A DNA stretch of 34,165 nucleotides from Bacteroidota bacterium (GCA_007694165.1 RECE01000269.1:1-34165); one strand, 5' to 3'; shown: positions 13,455 to 24,012, counted from the stretch's first letter. Made by a program: numbers and translations. Notes: a model not told the origin generated them from the letters alone.

Positions 13455-15374
13455 TTATTTATAACTTCTTTCTTTGAGCTCAACATTCTCAAAAACAAGG
13501 GGTTCTTTATGTAAAACCGCTTTCTGTTTGTTACCTGCATATTCGTAGGCAGACACATGGGCAAACTCAGCATCATTTCTTTGGGCTTCACCCTGGGGGC
13601 TTTGGAACTCCTCCCTGAAATGTGCACCGCACGACTCATCCCTGTCAAGAGCATCCTGACACATCAATCTGCCTACCTCAAAGAAATCAGCTACGCGCAA
13701 AGCTTTTTCCAGCTCCTGGTTGTATTCGTCGGCCGTACCGGGCACTTTCACCTCTTTCCAGAACTCTTCTTCCAGCTGGTCAAGCATCTCAATACCTTTT
13801 TCAAGTCCTTCTTTGCTTCTTACCATTCCGCAGCTGTCCCAGAGTATTTTGCCAAGCCTTCTGTGGAACGAAGTAACCGTTTGGGTTCCATTCACAGCCA
13901 TTACCCTGGCAATACGTTCTTTCACTTCCTTTTCAGCCTTTTCAAACTCAGGGGTATCGGTAGAAAACCTGGGGGTTCTGATTTCATCAGAAAGGTAATC
14001 GCCAATGGTATAAGGCAGGATAAAGTATCCATCGCCTGAGCATTGCATGAGCGAGCTGGCTCCCAGCCTGTTGGCACCGTGGTCAGAAAAATTGCTCTCG
14101 CCCACAGAATACAAACCGGGTATAGTGGTCATCAGGTTGTAATCCACCCACAAACCACCCATGGTATAGTGCCCCGCAGGGTAAATCCGCATGGGTTCTT
14201 TGTAAGGGTTGATTCCGGTAATTTTCTCATACATCTCAAACAGGTTGCCGTATTTGTCAGCAATGACTTTTTCGCCCTGTTTGTTGATGGCATCTTTAAA
14301 ATCGAGGTAAACCGACAAGCCGGTATCTCCAACTCCATAGCCGGCATCGCAACGCTCCTTGGCAGCCCTTGAGGCTACATCCCTGGGAACAAGGTTTCCA
14401 AAAGCAGGATATCTTCTTTCCAGGTAATAATCTCTGTCATCTTCAGGGATATCATTGGGTTTGCGTTTTTCGTCCTTTTCTTTGGGCACCCATACCCTGC
14501 CGTCATTTCTCAGGGATTCCGACATCAATGTCAGTTTCGACTGGTAGTCATTCAATACGGGGATACTGGTGGGGTGAATCTGGATAAAACTCGGATTGGC
14601 AAACAGGGCTCCCTTTTTGTGGGCTGCCCAGGCTGCTGAGGAATTGCTCCCCAATGCCAGTGTAGAGAGATAGAACACGGTTCCGTAGCCACCGGTAGCC
14701 AATACCACAGCATGTGCAGAATGGCGCTCCAGCTCACCTGTAAGCAGATTGCGGGTGATGATTCCCCTGGCTTTGCCATCGACCATGACCAAATCCAGCA
14801 TGTCGCGACGGGTATACAGGGTAACGTTTCCTTTGGCTATCTGCCGGTTGAGAGAAGAATAGGTTCCCAGCAAGCATTGCTGTCCGGTTTGTCCTTTTGC
14901 ATAGAAGGTGCGGGAAACCTGCACCCCACCAAAGGAACGGGTATCCAGCCCTCCGCCGTAATCTCTGGCAAATGGCACGCCCATGGCAGAAAAATGGTCT
15001 ATCACAAGATTGCTGACTTCGGCAGCCCTGTAAACATTGGCTTCACGGGCACGGAAGTCGCCCCCTTTTATCATATCATAAAACAGGCGATACACACTAT
15101 CCCCATCATTTTTATAATTCTTGGCGGCATTAATCCCGCCCTGGGCAGCCACAGAGTGTGCCCTTCGGGAAGAATCCTGGAAACAAAAGACCTTGACATT
15201 ATATCCCAGTTCACCCAGTGCGCTGGCAGATGAGGCTCCGGACAAACCGGTTCCCACTACAATTACATCTAATTTTTTCTTGTTGGCCGGACTCACCAGA
15301 CTCAAATGTGATTTATAATTGTTCCACTTGTCGGCCAAAGGCCCTTGTGGTATTTTAGAATCAAGCTTTATCAT
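13455..15374 (-). CDS. sdhA: Succinate dehydrogenase/fumarate reductase flavoprotein subunit
   Basis: The 639-residue protein is typical in length for the Bacteroidota and epsilonproteobacterial branch. The FAD dinucleotide fold is seen in [14 protein letters not shown] (residues 38-50). His73 in [15 protein letters not shown] is the covalent FAD attachment site. The capping and active-site region includes HPTSIP, a [13 protein letters not shown] segment, and [20 protein letters not shown] near the FAD. It interconverts succinate and fumarate on the cytoplasmic side. It lies between sdhC (34-base gap) and sdhB (16-base gap) in one operon. Confidence 0.96.
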   Translation of the reverse strand: MIKLDSKIPQGPLADKWNNYKSHLSLVSPANKKKLDVIVVGTGLSGASSASALGELGYNVKVFCFQDSSRRAHSVAAQGGINAAKNYKNDGDSVYRLFYDMIKGGDFRAREANVYRAAEVSNLVIDHFSAMGVPFARDYGGGLDTRSFGGVQVSRTFYAKGQTGQQCLLGTYSSLNRQIAKGNVTLYTRRDMLDLVMVDGKARGIITRNLLTGELERHSAHAVVLATGGYGTVFYLSTLALGSNSSAAWAAHKKGALFANPSFIQIHPTSIPVLNDYQSKLTLMSESLRNDGRVWVPKEKDEKRKPNDIPEDDRDYYLERRYPAFGNLVPRDVASRAAKERCDAGYGVGDTGLSVYLDFKDAINKQGEKVIADKYGNLFEMYEKITGINPYKEPMRIYPAGHYTMGGLWVDYNLMTTIPGLYSVGESNFSDHGANRLGASSLMQCSGDGYFILPYTIGDYLSDEIRTPRFSTDTPEFEKAEKEVKERIARVMAVNGTQTVTSFHRRLGKILWDSCGMVRSKEGLEKGIEMLDQLEEEFWKEVKVPGTADEYNQELEKALRVADFFEVGRLMCQDALDRDESCGAHFREEFQSPQGEAQRNDAEFAHVSAYEYAGNKQKAVLHKEPLVFENVELKERSYK

Positions 15375-15408
15375 TGCTTTCTGTATTTAATTTCCGAAAA
15401 TAGTTGAC

Positions 15409-16077
15409 TTAGTAAATGAAATAAAAATAAAGCGGGATAACCGAAAAGCCAAGGGCAATGGCAATAGCATAAATAGTCCCCACCGCTTTAATCGCCGGCA
15501 TGTATTTGTCATGGTTAAGCCCAAATGACTGAAATGCCGAATGAAAAGCATGTTTGAGATGAAAACCAAGCACAATGAAAGAAACCAGGTAAATGGCAAC
15601 CATCAGGGGGTTTTTAAATACATGCACTACCATGGGATAAAACTCATGCCCTTCCTGAGCGCCACCATACAAGGGCACCAGGCCAAGTTTTACAAAAAAG
15701 AAATGGTACAGGTGGAGCAATAGAAAAATAAAGATAATGATTCCGGAATGGATCATAAATTTAGAAAAAGTGGAAGTGCCGGATTTAATGCTGACATGAT
15801 AGCCTACCGGGCGCGATCTGCGATTATGCATCTCAATTATCACTCCCAGCAGTATGTGTATTATAAAGCCGGCAAACAGCACATATTCCATTACTTTGAT
15901 CAATGGATTGGTCAACAAAAAGTCAACCGCTTCCCCGAATTTTATCCCCCCGTCGCCGGCAATCAGCAAAAGGTTGGTAGCTAGGTGCATCACCAGAAAC
16001 AACATTAGAAAAGCTCCGGCGGCGGCCATAATATACTTATGGCTTAGCGAGGCAATACTGAATCCTTTTTTACTCAT
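15409..16077 (-). CDS. sdhC: Succinate dehydrogenase cytochrome b558 subunit
   Basis: The 222-residue protein has five predicted membrane helices, at about 18-40, 62-82, 108-128, 155-175 and 198-220. Histidines within helices (His31, His74, His122, His173) are the expected axial ligands of two b haems, as in the di-haem single-subunit anchor of the Wolinella and Bacillus type. It holds the enzyme in the inner membrane and carries the menaquinone site. It is the first gene of sdhC-sdhA-sdhB, and the absence of an sdhD agrees with the single-anchor type. Confidence 0.94.
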   Translation of the reverse strand: MSKKGFSIASLSHKYIMAAAGAFLMLFLVMHLATNLLLIAGDGGIKFGEAVDFLLTNPLIKVMEYVLFAGFIIHILLGVIIEMHNRRSRPVGYHVSIKSGTSTFSKFMIHSGIIIFIFLLLHLYHFFFVKLGLVPLYGGAQEGHEFYPMVVHVFKNPLMVAIYLVSFIVLGFHLKHAFHSAFQSFGLNHDKYMPAIKAVGTIYAIAIALGFSVIPLYFYFIY

Positions 16078-16219
16078 AGATTTGAAAATTAAAAAAGAGA
16101 ATAATTGATTTTAACTATCTTAGTGCTTTGAAATATTTTTACAATTGCCTGGTTGTTTTGAAATCATCAATAGAAAAAAAGGGGTAGGAACTTTTGTCAA
16201 TTCTGTATGATTTCACAAA

Positions 16220-16251
16220 CAAAAGTATGTTTAAAAACAGTGATTTGCAAA
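16220..16251 (-). promoter_or_regulatory. Promoter of the sdhCAB operon
   Basis: On the minus strand TTTG (16251-16248) is followed by 20 bases and then TACTTTTG (16227-16220), a full match to the Bacteroidota housekeeping promoter. It predicts a leader of about 135 bases before sdhC. The intergenic region is shared with the divergent aminopeptidase gene. Confidence 0.65.
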
Positions 16252-16315
16252 TAATTTGCTTATTTGAAATAATTATAAATAAAAAGCAAAAAGTCTCATC
16301 AAAAAACTCAATTTT

Positions 16316-17707
16316 ATGTTTCACAAAGATATTTATGTTCAAAGAAGAAATAAGCTGACCAAACTGGTAAATAATGGCATTGTGCTGCTATTGGGCAACA
16401 CAGATGTCCCTATGAATTATGCTTCCAATGTTTACCATTGGAGACAAGACAGTACCTTCTTGTATTTCTTCGGACTGGATTACCAGAACATGGCTGCGGT
16501 AATAGATACCGACAATGGCACGGAGCACCTTTTCGGGAATGATGTAAGCCTGGATGATATTATATGGATGGGCCCCCAAATCAGCACTGCTGAGAAAGCT
16601 CAGGCATGCGGAGTTTCCAGCCATCATCCCTACAGCAAATTACAGGATGTGGTTGCCGGGGCCCTAAAATCGGGCCGCAAAGTGCATTTCCTGCCTCCCT
16701 ACCGGGCCGAAAACAAGATTCTGCTCGAAAGCCTCACCGGCATAAAACCTGCACAACAAAAAGAGAAAGCTTCCACTGAACTGATCAAGGCAGTGGTAGC
16801 ATTGCGTTCTGTAAAAGATGAATTTGAAATTGCCGAACTTGAAAAAGGGATGGATACAGCCTGGCTCATGCATACTACAGCCATGAAGATGGCCCGCCCG
16901 GGAGTGTATGAAAGGGAAATTGCCGGCGCAATAGAAGGGATAGCCCTGGCAGCAGGAGGTATGCTCTCCTTCCCTGCCATTGTAAGCAGACGGGGTGAAA
17001 CACTTCACAACCACTACCATGGCAATAAGCTGGAGAAAAACGACCTTTTGCTGGTGGATACCGGAGCTGAAACCTCCCTGCACTATGCCACGGATCATTC
17101 ACGCACCACTCCTGTGGGAGGCAAATTTACTCCCAAACAAAAAGACATTTACCAGGCCGTGCTCGAAGCACAAGTACTATCCATTGAATCCATGAAACCC
17201 GGAGCAACCAATCTGAGCGCACATTTGCTGGCAGCAGAAACCCTGGCCAACAGGCTCAAAGATCTGGGATTGATGAAGGGCGACATTTCTTCGGCTGTGC
17301 AGCAGGGTGCGCATGCATTGTTTATGCCTCATGGGCTGGGTCATATGATGGGCCTCGATGTCCATGATATGGAAGACCTGGGCGAAAACTATGTGGGATA
17401 CGATGATGAGGTAAAACGATCGGATATCTTTGGCACTGCTTTTCTTAGGTTAGGCAGAAAATACCAGCCCGGGTTTGTGCTTACCGTAGAACCCGGTTGC
17501 TATTTCATTCCTGCTCTCATCGACCAGTGGCAGGGCGAGGGTAAATTCAGGGAATATATCAATTATGACAAGGTGAACGAATACCGCGATTTTGGAGGCA
17601 TCCGCATCGAAGATGACATACTGATCACTGATACGGGTTATAAGATGCTGGGAAAACCCATCCCGAAAACTGTAGAAGAGGTAGAAGAGATTGCGGGGAA
17701 AGACTAA
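16316..17707 (+). CDS. pepP: Xaa-Pro aminopeptidase (aminopeptidase P, M24B)
   Basis: The 463-residue protein has an N-terminal AMP_N (creatinase-like) domain (about 1-140, with NYASNVYHWRQDSTFLYFFG). The catalytic pita-bread domain covers about 165-450. The five dinuclear-metal ligands are visible: Asp248 (LLVDTGAE), Asp260 (YATDHSRT), His343 (HGLGHMMGLDVHD), Glu392 (TVEPGCYF) and Glu432 (GIRIEDD). The enzyme removes an N-terminal residue when the second residue is proline, usually with manganese. There is no signal peptide, so it is cytoplasmic. It is a single gene, divergent from sdhC and followed by a strong terminator. The start has no Shine-Dalgarno sequence but lies in an A-rich leader, as is usual in this phylum. 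Confidence 0.93.
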   Translation: MFHKDIYVQRRNKLTKLVNNGIVLLLGNTDVPMNYASNVYHWRQDSTFLYFFGLDYQNMAAVIDTDNGTEHLFGNDVSLDDIIWMGPQISTAEKAQACGVSSHHPYSKLQDVVAGALKSGRKVHFLPPYRAENKILLESLTGIKPAQQKEKASTELIKAVVALRSVKDEFEIAELEKGMDTAWLMHTTAMKMARPGVYEREIAGAIEGIALAAGGMLSFPAIVSRRGETLHNHYHGNKLEKNDLLLVDTGAETSLHYATDHSRTTPVGGKFTPKQKDIYQAVLEAQVLSIESMKPGATNLSAHLLAAETLANRLKDLGLMKGDISSAVQQGAHALFMPHGLGHMMGLDVHDMEDLGENYVGYDDEVKRSDIFGTAFLRLGRKYQPGFVLTVEPGCYFIPALIDQWQGEGKFREYINYDKVNEYRDFGGIRIEDDILITDTGYKMLGKPIPKTVEEVEEIAGKD

Positions 17708-17763
17708 ATCACCCCATCAACCCGGCAGGGTTTAGATAGTAACGGGAAAACTTCCCGGAACAC

Positions 17764-17828
17764 AAAGGAGCATCGTCAATTCCCAGACCGGTATTTCCGG
17801 CGGGCAGGCCGATGCTCCTTTTTTTTTT
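17764..17828 (+). terminator. Terminator of the aminopeptidase gene
   Basis: AAAGGAGCATCG (17764-17775) pairs with CGATGCTCCTTT (17810-17821), and the downstream arm runs into a T-run ending at 17828. The long loop holds a second small hairpin (ACCGG/CCGG). It lies about 55 bases past the stop. Confidence 0.85.
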
Positions 17829-17843
17829 CAAAACCCCGATGAT

Positions 17844-18290
17844 TTATTCACAAAAGATCTCATATTCAGGAGCGTATCCTGTAAACAAACCGCCTATTCG
17901 AAGTTCAAGTACCTGATTCATGCACTCACCAGCTCCCCATATTTCGGTGCCCAGTTCTTTAAACCCATCGTAATTGTGTTCCCATTTGCCGGTATCGAGG
18001 TTGTAAAGATAAGCCCTGTAACTCAGGCTGATGGTATAAGCCACTCCCTGGCTGAGAGGTATGGGTCTGGATACCTCTCCAATGGTTATGTCTGTAAGGA
18101 CCTTTTCGTTAAAAAATATTTCAAGAACATCAAATTCCTGGAAGGGCAAATAGTGCCCGGAAACGAATATATCAGCGTACATAAGGTTGTGCACGGTGAT
18201 TCGATAATCCGTTGACTCGTGGATTGTACATGAGGTCATTCCTATTCCCGCAATGACTATCAACATTAAAAAGGGTAAACGAGTTTTCAT
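17844..18290 (-). CDS. Hypothetical lipoprotein
   Basis: The 148-residue protein has a type II signal peptide with the lipobox-like MTSC, so Cys21 is the probable lipid attachment site. The mature part is one small, beta-rich domain (DYRITVHNLMYADIFVSG, SLSYRAYLYNLDTGKWEHNY). Two further cysteines, in GAGECMNQ and the final FCE, could form a disulfide. I do not recognise the family. The gene stands alone, convergent with the aminopeptidase gene, and no other gene on its strand is close enough to be co-transcribed. Confidence 0.7.
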   Translation of the reverse strand: MKTRLPFLMLIVIAGIGMTSCTIHESTDYRITVHNLMYADIFVSGHYLPFQEFDVLEIFFNEKVLTDITIGEVSRPIPLSQGVAYTISLSYRAYLYNLDTGKWEHNYDGFKELGTEIWGAGECMNQVLELRIGGLFTGYAPEYEIFCE

Positions 18291-18479
18291 AGTAGTGAGA
18301 TTTGAACTTATCAGTAAACATGATTTTTAATATCCCTGCCGGTAAACCGTAAATTCCGGGACAAGGATTTAAAATTGGCCGGGAATTACAATGGCTAAAT
18401 GTTAAATTTCTTTTCAACCATTAATCAAAATCAATGCCGAAACGGAAAAATCCTTTCGTATGTGTTTGATTTTATCAAT

Positions 18480-18710
18480 ATTGTTATGCTGTCGTCCGGG
18501 CCGGAACTGTATTCCGGGCCGGAAAAATAATTGTTGGTTTTCGTCAGGGCATGAGCTCTGGCCATTCCCCGATCGCTCATCCCCTGCTGGTGGAGATTTC
18601 AATTCAAAACCTCGCAAAAACCCCATGAAGCAATGATCAAGAAACCCCGCCACAAGTGACGGGGCTCTTACCTTTGGGGAGGCTGTTGCACCATGATTTA
18701 TTCGGAGCAA
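18480..18710. other. Structured intergenic element without a convincing gene
   Basis: The 472 bases from 18291 to 18762 hold no gene I believe. An open frame of 98 codons exists on the minus strand (18414-18710), but its product has no domain, no signal and a composition unlike the neighbours. The DNA has two near-identical GC-rich palindromic blocks (GTCCGGGCCGGAA near 18494 and TTCCGGGCCGGAA near 18512). There is also a hairpin CCCCG-CCAC-AA-GTGA-CGGGG at 18645-18664. This looks more like a repeated or structured noncoding element than a coding region. Confidence 0.4.
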
Positions 18711-18762
18711 CGAAATAACTTTCCTGATGTTACCTATTGTCGGATTCTTAGGCGATTACTGA

Positions 18763-18978
18763 TCAGTTATTCTCGTAATTAAACTTTTTTTTTAAATAGA
18801 TCTTTGCAGGTTCAGCTTCTTCAACTTTTACAAATTCAATGCCGTGTACCTGACACCAATTGGAAAAATTCTCACTGGTATTTCCATTTCCAGAAAAATC
18901 GCTCAACAGGTGTTGTTCTACGCAAACAAGATCTCCCCTGGTCTTTAACAGTTTTAGTACAATGTCTCTGTAGGTCAT
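18763..18978 (-). CDS. Small hypothetical protein
   Basis: With the ATG at 18978 the product has 71 residues (MTYRDIVLKLLKTRGDLVCV...). An ATG at 19014 and a TTG at 19029 would extend it, but the added residues look unlike a domain start. The protein is soluble and mixed alpha/beta, with a Lys-rich C-terminus (KIYLKKKFNYENN) and two cysteines. It follows another very small ORF by about 50 bases on the same strand, so the two may share a transcript. I recognise no family. Confidence 0.45.
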   Translation of the reverse strand: MTYRDIVLKLLKTRGDLVCVEQHLLSDFSGNGNTSENFSNWCQVHGIEFVKVEEAEPAKIYLKKKFNYENN

Positions 18979-19029
18979 AGGGTGTGGTATATATATAGTA
19001 TTTAATGGAATCATTGTGCAGCAAAACAA

Positions 19030-19194
19030 TCAGTCACGACTTATCTGCATTGCATTGAGCTGGCGTTGTATCTCTTTATAGCTGCGTATAAGCTTGGCAA
19101 TCAGCTCACACTCACGTGTATTGAGCAAATAAACTACCTCTTTATTGCTTTCCAGATCTTTCAGATACTCCAGTTCTTTATCGGTTAACATCAT
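19030..19194 (-). CDS. Very small hypothetical protein (54 residues), probably helical
   Basis: The frame runs from an ATG-ATG pair at 19194 to a TGA at 19030. The sequence (MMLTDKELEYLKDLESNKEV ... RSYKEIQRQLNAMQISRD) is strongly amphipathic and heptad-like, as expected for a short helical hairpin or coiled coil. A TAATTTTG promoter box lies about 50 bases upstream. The codon pattern and compact charge distribution favour a real gene, but the length leaves doubt. The function is unknown. Confidence 0.45.
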   Translation of the reverse strand: MMLTDKELEYLKDLESNKEVVYLLNTRECELIAKLIRSYKEIQRQLNAMQISRD

Positions 19195-19245
19195 GGCCTT
19201 TTATTTTTGGTTTTATTGTTGTATTACTTCAGTAAATCTTTAAAA

Positions 19246-19253
19246 CAAAATTA
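19246..19253 (-). promoter_or_regulatory. Probable -7 box for the two small ORFs
   Basis: On the minus strand TAATTTTG matches TAnnTTTG and would start transcription about 45 bases ahead of the 54-residue ORF. The upstream TTG is not at the normal distance. The other bases between 19195 and 19378 show nothing else. Confidence 0.35.
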
Positions 19254-19378
19254 CAGGAAGCCTAAACAAAAAACAGCATGGAATTTACCTGATTTTTATA
19301 GGTGAAAAACGTGGTAATATGTGAATTCTAGCAAATGGTTGTGGGTTACCATTCAGATGGGAAGTCGGGATAAAACAA

Positions 19379-19408
19379 AACACCCGGCCAATTAACCGGC
19401 CGGGTGTT
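19379..19408 (-). terminator. Terminator of pgi and its operon
   Basis: AACACCCGGCC pairs perfectly with GGCCGGGTGTT around an 8-base loop, and the minus strand continues TTTTGTTTT. It lies about 80 bases past the pgi stop. Confidence 0.85.
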
Positions 19409-19486
19409 GCATATATTTTGTGTTTGCAAGAAACGCCAATTGCTGCGTTAGGCTTGCTGACACTATTGAAGTTTTCGTTCTCTTTG

Positions 19487-20836
19487 TCAGGATATTCTTT
19501 TCTTTATTTCTGCCGTTTCTTTTTCAAAACCGGGTTTTTCCAGCAGGGCAAACATATTCTTTTTGTAGGCCTCTACCCCGGGTTGATCAAAAGGATTCAC
19601 TTCCAGCATATAACCACTAATAGCGCATCCCATCTCAAAGAAATAAATCAACTCACCCAGCACGGATTCATCAATGCGTGGGAGTATGATTTCAAGGTTA
19701 GGAACCTGTCCATCAAGATGTGCCAGCATGGTGCCTTCTTCGGCCATTTTGTTAACATAACTCATCCGTTTGCCGGCCAGGAAATTGAGCCCATCAAGGT
19801 CATTGCTATCATGGGGGATTTCCATTATGTATCTGGGATTTTCCACCCTTATAACGGTTTCAAAAATATTCCGCATTCCATCCTGGATGTATTGACCCAT
19901 GGAGTGCAAATCGGCAGTAAAGTTAACTCCGGCAGGAAAAATACCCTTTTGTTCTTTTCCTTCGCTTTCTCCGTAAAGCTGCTTCCACCATTCCACCATA
20001 TACATGAGGTTGGGGGTATAGGAAGCCATTATTTCTGTAGTTTTTCCTTTTCGGTAAAGCATATTGCGCACCACGGCATAAAGAGCCGCAGGGTTCTTGA
20101 GAAGTTCTTTTTCCTGTTGCAGATGTTCCTGCATTGCGCGTGCACCTTTCACCAGTTTTCTTATATCAAAACCAGCTACAGCTATGGGCAAAAGACCCAC
20201 CGGTGTAAGTACAGAGTATCTTCCGCCAACATCGTCGGCTATCACATAACTTTTGTACCCTTTTTCGGTAGCCAGGGTTTTGAGTGCGCCACGCTGCGCA
20301 TCTGTAATGGCATAAATTCGTTCACCTGCATTTTGTTCACCCACTTTTTTCTCCAAATGGGCCCGAAGCAGCCTGAAAGCGATGGCGGGCTCAGTGGTGG
20401 TCCCTGATTTGCTGATGATGATGATCGAATAATCTTTGTCATCAAGAAAATGCAACAGTTCTGCCATGTAGTCTTCACTGAGATTCTGCCCGGCATACAC
20501 CACCATGGGGTTATCCGCTTGCTGGTATTGCATCTGGTAAAAATTGCTGCTCAAAGCATCAATAACTGCTCTTGCACCCAGATAAGATCCACCGATACCC
20601 ACCACAACAACCACTTTCGACTGTGCCTTGATGCGTGCAGCGGTTTCTTCAATATCAGCTATGAGTGCATCATCCGTTTCTGCAGGAAGGTTTACCCATC
20701 CCAGGAAATCGTTTCCGGCACCTTTTTTATCGTATATTTTATTTTGCAGCAGGGCTGCTTCTGATTCAAACAGTTTGATCTCGTTGGGATCAACAAAATC
20801 CAATGTTTTGTCAATCCTTAATTTCAATTCTACCAT
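19487..20836 (-). CDS. pgi: Glucose-6-phosphate isomerase
   Basis: The 449-residue protein is the short bacterial form seen in Bacillus and Bacteroidota. VVVGIGGSYLGARA (77-90) and ISKSGTTTEPA (141-151) are the sugar-phosphate-binding SIS segments. The signature DVGGRYSVLTPVGLLP is at 202-217. The catalytic residues are visible as Glu290 in YGESEGK, His311 in DLHSMGQYIQDG and a Lys in QPGVEAYKKNMF (425/426). It interconverts glucose 6-phosphate and fructose 6-phosphate in the cytoplasm. The gene begins only 11 bases after infB, on the same strand, so it is probably transcribed with the rimP-nusA-infB operon. Confidence 0.96.
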   Translation of the reverse strand: MVELKLRIDKTLDFVDPNEIKLFESEAALLQNKIYDKKGAGNDFLGWVNLPAETDDALIADIEETAARIKAQSKVVVVVGIGGSYLGARAVIDALSSNFYQMQYQQADNPMVVYAGQNLSEDYMAELLHFLDDKDYSIIIISKSGTTTEPAIAFRLLRAHLEKKVGEQNAGERIYAITDAQRGALKTLATEKGYKSYVIADDVGGRYSVLTPVGLLPIAVAGFDIRKLVKGARAMQEHLQQEKELLKNPAALYAVVRNMLYRKGKTTEIMASYTPNLMYMVEWWKQLYGESEGKEQKGIFPAGVNFTADLHSMGQYIQDGMRNIFETVIRVENPRYIMEIPHDSNDLDGLNFLAGKRMSYVNKMAEEGTMLAHLDGQVPNLEIILPRIDESVLGELIYFFEMGCAISGYMLEVNPFDQPGVEAYKKNMFALLEKPGFEKETAEIKKRIS

Positions 20837-20847
20837 GTTATGGATTT

Positions 20848-23800
20848 TTAATCAAGTTTACGGGCAATTTCTATGGTTTCGTATGCCTCTATGATATCAC
20901 CTACTTTAATATCGTTAAAACGATCGATATTCAATCCGCATTCATAACCTGCCGAAACCTCTTTTACATCGTCTTTATAGCGCTTAAGAGAGCCCAGGTA
21001 TCCGGTATACACAACAATGCCATCACGGATAATACGAATGCTGGAGTTTCTGTGGATTTTACCGTCCAGGACTTTACACCCGGCAATGGTTCCAACTTTG
21101 GTGATTTTAAATGTTTCTCTGACCTCAATGTTGGCGGTAATTTTCTCTTCAATTTCCGGAGAGAGCATCCCTTCGATGGCCGATTTGATTTCATTGATAG
21201 CATTGTAAATGATCGAATAAATGCGAATATCAATTTCTTCATTCTCGGCAAGTTTGCGCGCTGCCATTGAGGGCCTGACCTGGAAGCCAACGATAATTGC
21301 GTTGGATGCAGATGCCAGCAATACATCACCTTCAGTAATAGGACCTACTGCCTTGTGAATAATATTAACCTGGACTTCTTCGGTGGAAAGTTTGAGCAAG
21401 GAGTCTGCCAGGGCTTCTACTGAGCCGTCAACATCCCCTTTGATAATAACATTAAGTTCCTTGAAGTCTCCAATGGCAATACGACGTCCGATTTCATCCA
21501 GGGTAATATGTTTCTGGGTTCTGAGTCCCTGCTCACGGACGAGTTGTTGACGTTTGGAGGTTATAGATTTGGCTTCCTGTTCATCTTTTACCACGTGGAA
21601 TGTATCCCCGGCCTGCGGAGCACCGTCAAGGCCAAGAATAAGAGCCGGAGTAGCGGGGCCAGTATCTTTGATACGGATATTCCGCTCGTTAAACATCGCT
21701 TTCACACGACCGTGGGTATTGCCGGCCACTACAATATCGCCAATGTTGAGTGTTCCGTTTTGTACAAGTATAGTAGCCAGATAACCACGACCTTTATCCA
21801 GTGAGGATTCGATAACGGTACCGGAGGCTTTTTTATCGGGGTTGGCCTTCAGGTCGAGCAATTCTGCTTCTAGTAGTACCTTCTCAAGCAATTTGTCGAT
21901 GTTGACACCATTTTTTGCAGATATTTCCTGACTCTGGTATTTCCCACCCCAGTCTTCTACCAGGATATTGATTTTGGCCAGTTCTTCTTTCACTTTTTCC
22001 ACATTGGCATTGGATTTATCAATTTTATTGATAGCAATAACCAGTGGAACGCCGGCTGCCTGAGCATGGTTGATAGCCTCAATGGTCTGTGGCATAACGT
22101 TGTCGTCGGCGGCTACCACAATAATTACCACGTCGGTTACTTTTGCCCCCCTTGCACGCATAGCAGTAAATGCTTCGTGACCGGGAGTATCCAGGAACGT
22201 TATCATCTTACCATCTTCCAGCTGCACCGAATAGGCTCCGATGTGCTGGGTAATTCCACCCGCTTCTCCGGCAATAACGTTAGCATGGCGAATCTGGTCA
22301 AGCAAAGAAGTTTTACCATGGTCAACATGGCCCATTACAGTAACAATGGGAGCCCTGTTTCTGAGCTGCTCGGGGGTATCTTCCTCTTCCTGAAAGGTTT
22401 CCTGGTCATCTATACTGATAAATTCTACGTCAAAACCAAACTCATCTGCTACAATGGTAATGGTTTCTGCATCGAGTCGCTGATTGATGGAAACCACCAG
22501 TCCCATGCTCATGCAGGTGGAAATAATCTGAACCACCGGTACTTCCATAAGGCTTGCCAACTCATTGGCAGATACAAATTCGGTAACCTGTAGTATTTTC
22601 TCTTCCGTCTCAGCCCTTTCCATATCCTGAACCTTCTGCCTCTGCTGCGAATCGCGCTTGAGTTTCCGGTGCTTGGCTGCTTTGGATTTTCCGCCACCAC
22701 TCAGTGTGGCAAGGGTTTCCCTGATTTGACGTGAAATTTCTTCATCACTTACTTCAGGTTTAACAAAGTCTCTGCGCACAACTTTCTTCCCTTTAACCGG
22801 CTGTTGCTGCTGGGCGGGTCTTCTCTGTGGTGCTGGCTTCGGACCGTCAGTTTTCGGGGCTGCTTTCTTTTCAGCACCTCCTTCTACGGGTTTCCTTGGT
22901 GCCTTATCTGCCTCCTGAACACGTTCTTTACGGATTCTTTTCCGTTTTCTTTTCTTGGGTTTGTCAGCATCCGTGCTGGAAGCAACAGGTTTTTTTGATT
23001 TGTCTTTGGGCGCAGGAAGTTCCATTTTTCCTAAAATGGTAACCCCTTCGAGTTTTTTCACCTCGGTTCTATGGAAGTTGGCAGGGCTTTTCAGTGTAGT
23101 TTCTTTTTTCGCCTCCTCTGCTTCTGCTTCTTTTGCGGGTTCAGCCTTTTTTTCTTCCTCTTGCTTTTCAGCTTTTTCGGAAATGGGCTCCTTCTCTTTC
23201 TCTTTTTCCTTCTCTTGGCTTTCTATTGCTTCGGACTTATCTTTTTTCTCCTCAACAGGAGGCTCGACAGGCTTCTCCTGGGGGCTTTCTTTCTGCTCGA
23301 CTGGTTTTTCAACTTTGGGAGCTTCGGCTGCAGGTTTTGTTTCTTCCTTCTTCTCCTGCTCTTCCAATTTTTCTTTCCTGGTTTCCTTCACAGGTTCAGG
23401 AACCTTTTCAACAGGCACTTCCGGGGGAGAAACCTCCTTTTCTGCAGGAACATCGGGTATCTTTTCGGCAACAGGCTCTTTCTTTTGCTCCACAGGCTTC
23501 TCAGCTTTGGGCTCAGGTTTTTCCTCCTTTTTCGAGGGAGCTTTCCCGCTCAGTGTTTCCGCGTCCATTTTTCCCAAAATTTTGGGACCCGATAGTTTTA
23601 CCTTTTCGGCAGGCTCAGGCTCAGGCTTTTTCTCCTCCTCCGGCTTTTTGCTCTCTACCATGGAAGATTTTATATCCTTGATGAGCAGTTCCTTCTCTTC
23701 GGGTTCTTCCTCCTCTTTATCCCTGGTGGCAGCAACCTCTTTAACATCATCCTGCTCCTTGCTGCCTTCGGGCATTGTAATGCTCTCCCTTTTGGAAAAG

Positions 23801-24012
23801 CTTAAACCTGTTTTGCGTACTTCATCTTTCAGGCTTTTTTCTTTTTGAAATTCCTTGGCCAACATTTCATAAGCCTCCTGAGATAACTTGGTATTGGGAT
23901 TAGAGTCTATGGACATACCTTTCTTAGCAAGAAAATCAACGATGGTAGATGTACCAATGTTAAATTCCCGTGCAATTTTACTTAATCTTAATACTTTGGT
24001 GCCCTCAGTCAT
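20848..24012 (-). CDS. infB: Translation initiation factor IF-2
   Basis: I prefer the ATG at 24012 (1,054 residues, [20 protein letters not shown]). The frame stays open to 24084, but that extension overlaps nusA and the extra 24 residues do not look like a domain. An IF2_N domain (1-55) is followed by a very long Lys/Glu/Pro-rich linker (about 60-440) that contains two related motifs, GPKILGKM and GVTILGKM. A second IF2_N-like domain is at about 476-531. The GTPase domain has GHVDHGKT (561-568), DTPGH (608-612) and NKID (662-665), followed by the usual C-terminal beta-barrel and fMet-tRNA-binding domains. IF-2 places initiator tRNA on the 30S subunit and promotes 50S joining. The gene follows nusA by 64 bases. 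Confidence 0.96.
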   Translation of the reverse strand: MTEGTKVLRLSKIAREFNIGTSTIVDFLAKKGMSIDSNPNTKLSQEAYEMLAKEFQKEKSLKDEVRKTGLSFSKRESITMPEGSKEQDDVKEVAATRDKEEEEPEEKELLIKDIKSSMVESKKPEEEKKPEPEPAEKVKLSGPKILGKMDAETLSGKAPSKKEEKPEPKAEKPVEQKKEPVAEKIPDVPAEKEVSPPEVPVEKVPEPVKETRKEKLEEQEKKEETKPAAEAPKVEKPVEQKESPQEKPVEPPVEEKKDKSEAIESQEKEKEKEKEPISEKAEKQEEEKKAEPAKEAEAEEAKKETTLKSPANFHRTEVKKLEGVTILGKMELPAPKDKSKKPVASSTDADKPKKRKRKRIRKERVQEADKAPRKPVEGGAEKKAAPKTDGPKPAPQRRPAQQQQPVKGKKVVRRDFVKPEVSDEEISRQIRETLATLSGGGKSKAAKHRKLKRDSQQRQKVQDMERAETEEKILQVTEFVSANELASLMEVPVVQIISTCMSMGLVVSINQRLDAETITIVADEFGFDVEFISIDDQETFQEEEDTPEQLRNRAPIVTVMGHVDHGKTSLLDQIRHANVIAGEAGGITQHIGAYSVQLEDGKMITFLDTPGHEAFTAMRARGAKVTDVVIIVVAADDNVMPQTIEAINHAQAAGVPLVIAINKIDKSNANVEKVKEELAKINILVEDWGGKYQSQEISAKNGVNIDKLLEKVLLEAELLDLKANPDKKASGTVIESSLDKGRGYLATILVQNGTLNIGDIVVAGNTHGRVKAMFNERNIRIKDTGPATPALILGLDGAPQAGDTFHVVKDEQEAKSITSKRQQLVREQGLRTQKHITLDEIGRRIAIGDFKELNVIIKGDVDGSVEALADSLLKLSTEEVQVNIIHKAVGPITEGDVLLASASNAIIVGFQVRPSMAARKLAENEEIDIRIYSIIYNAINEIKSAIEGMLSPEIEEKITANIEVRETFKITKVGTIAGCKVLDGKIHRNSSIRIIRDGIVVYTGYLGSLKRYKDDVKEVSAGYECGLNIDRFNDIKVGDIIEAYETIEIARKLD

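Noticed and set aside
18414..18710. A 98-codon open frame on the minus strand as a gene.
   Set aside because: It has no recognisable domain, signal or helix pattern, it runs through GC palindromes and a hairpin, and no promoter box precedes it.
22955..23848. A 297-codon plus-strand frame rich in Ser and Phe, antisense to infB.
   Set aside because: It is the complement of the Lys/Glu-rich linker of IF-2, where low-complexity codons leave the other strand open. It is not a gene.
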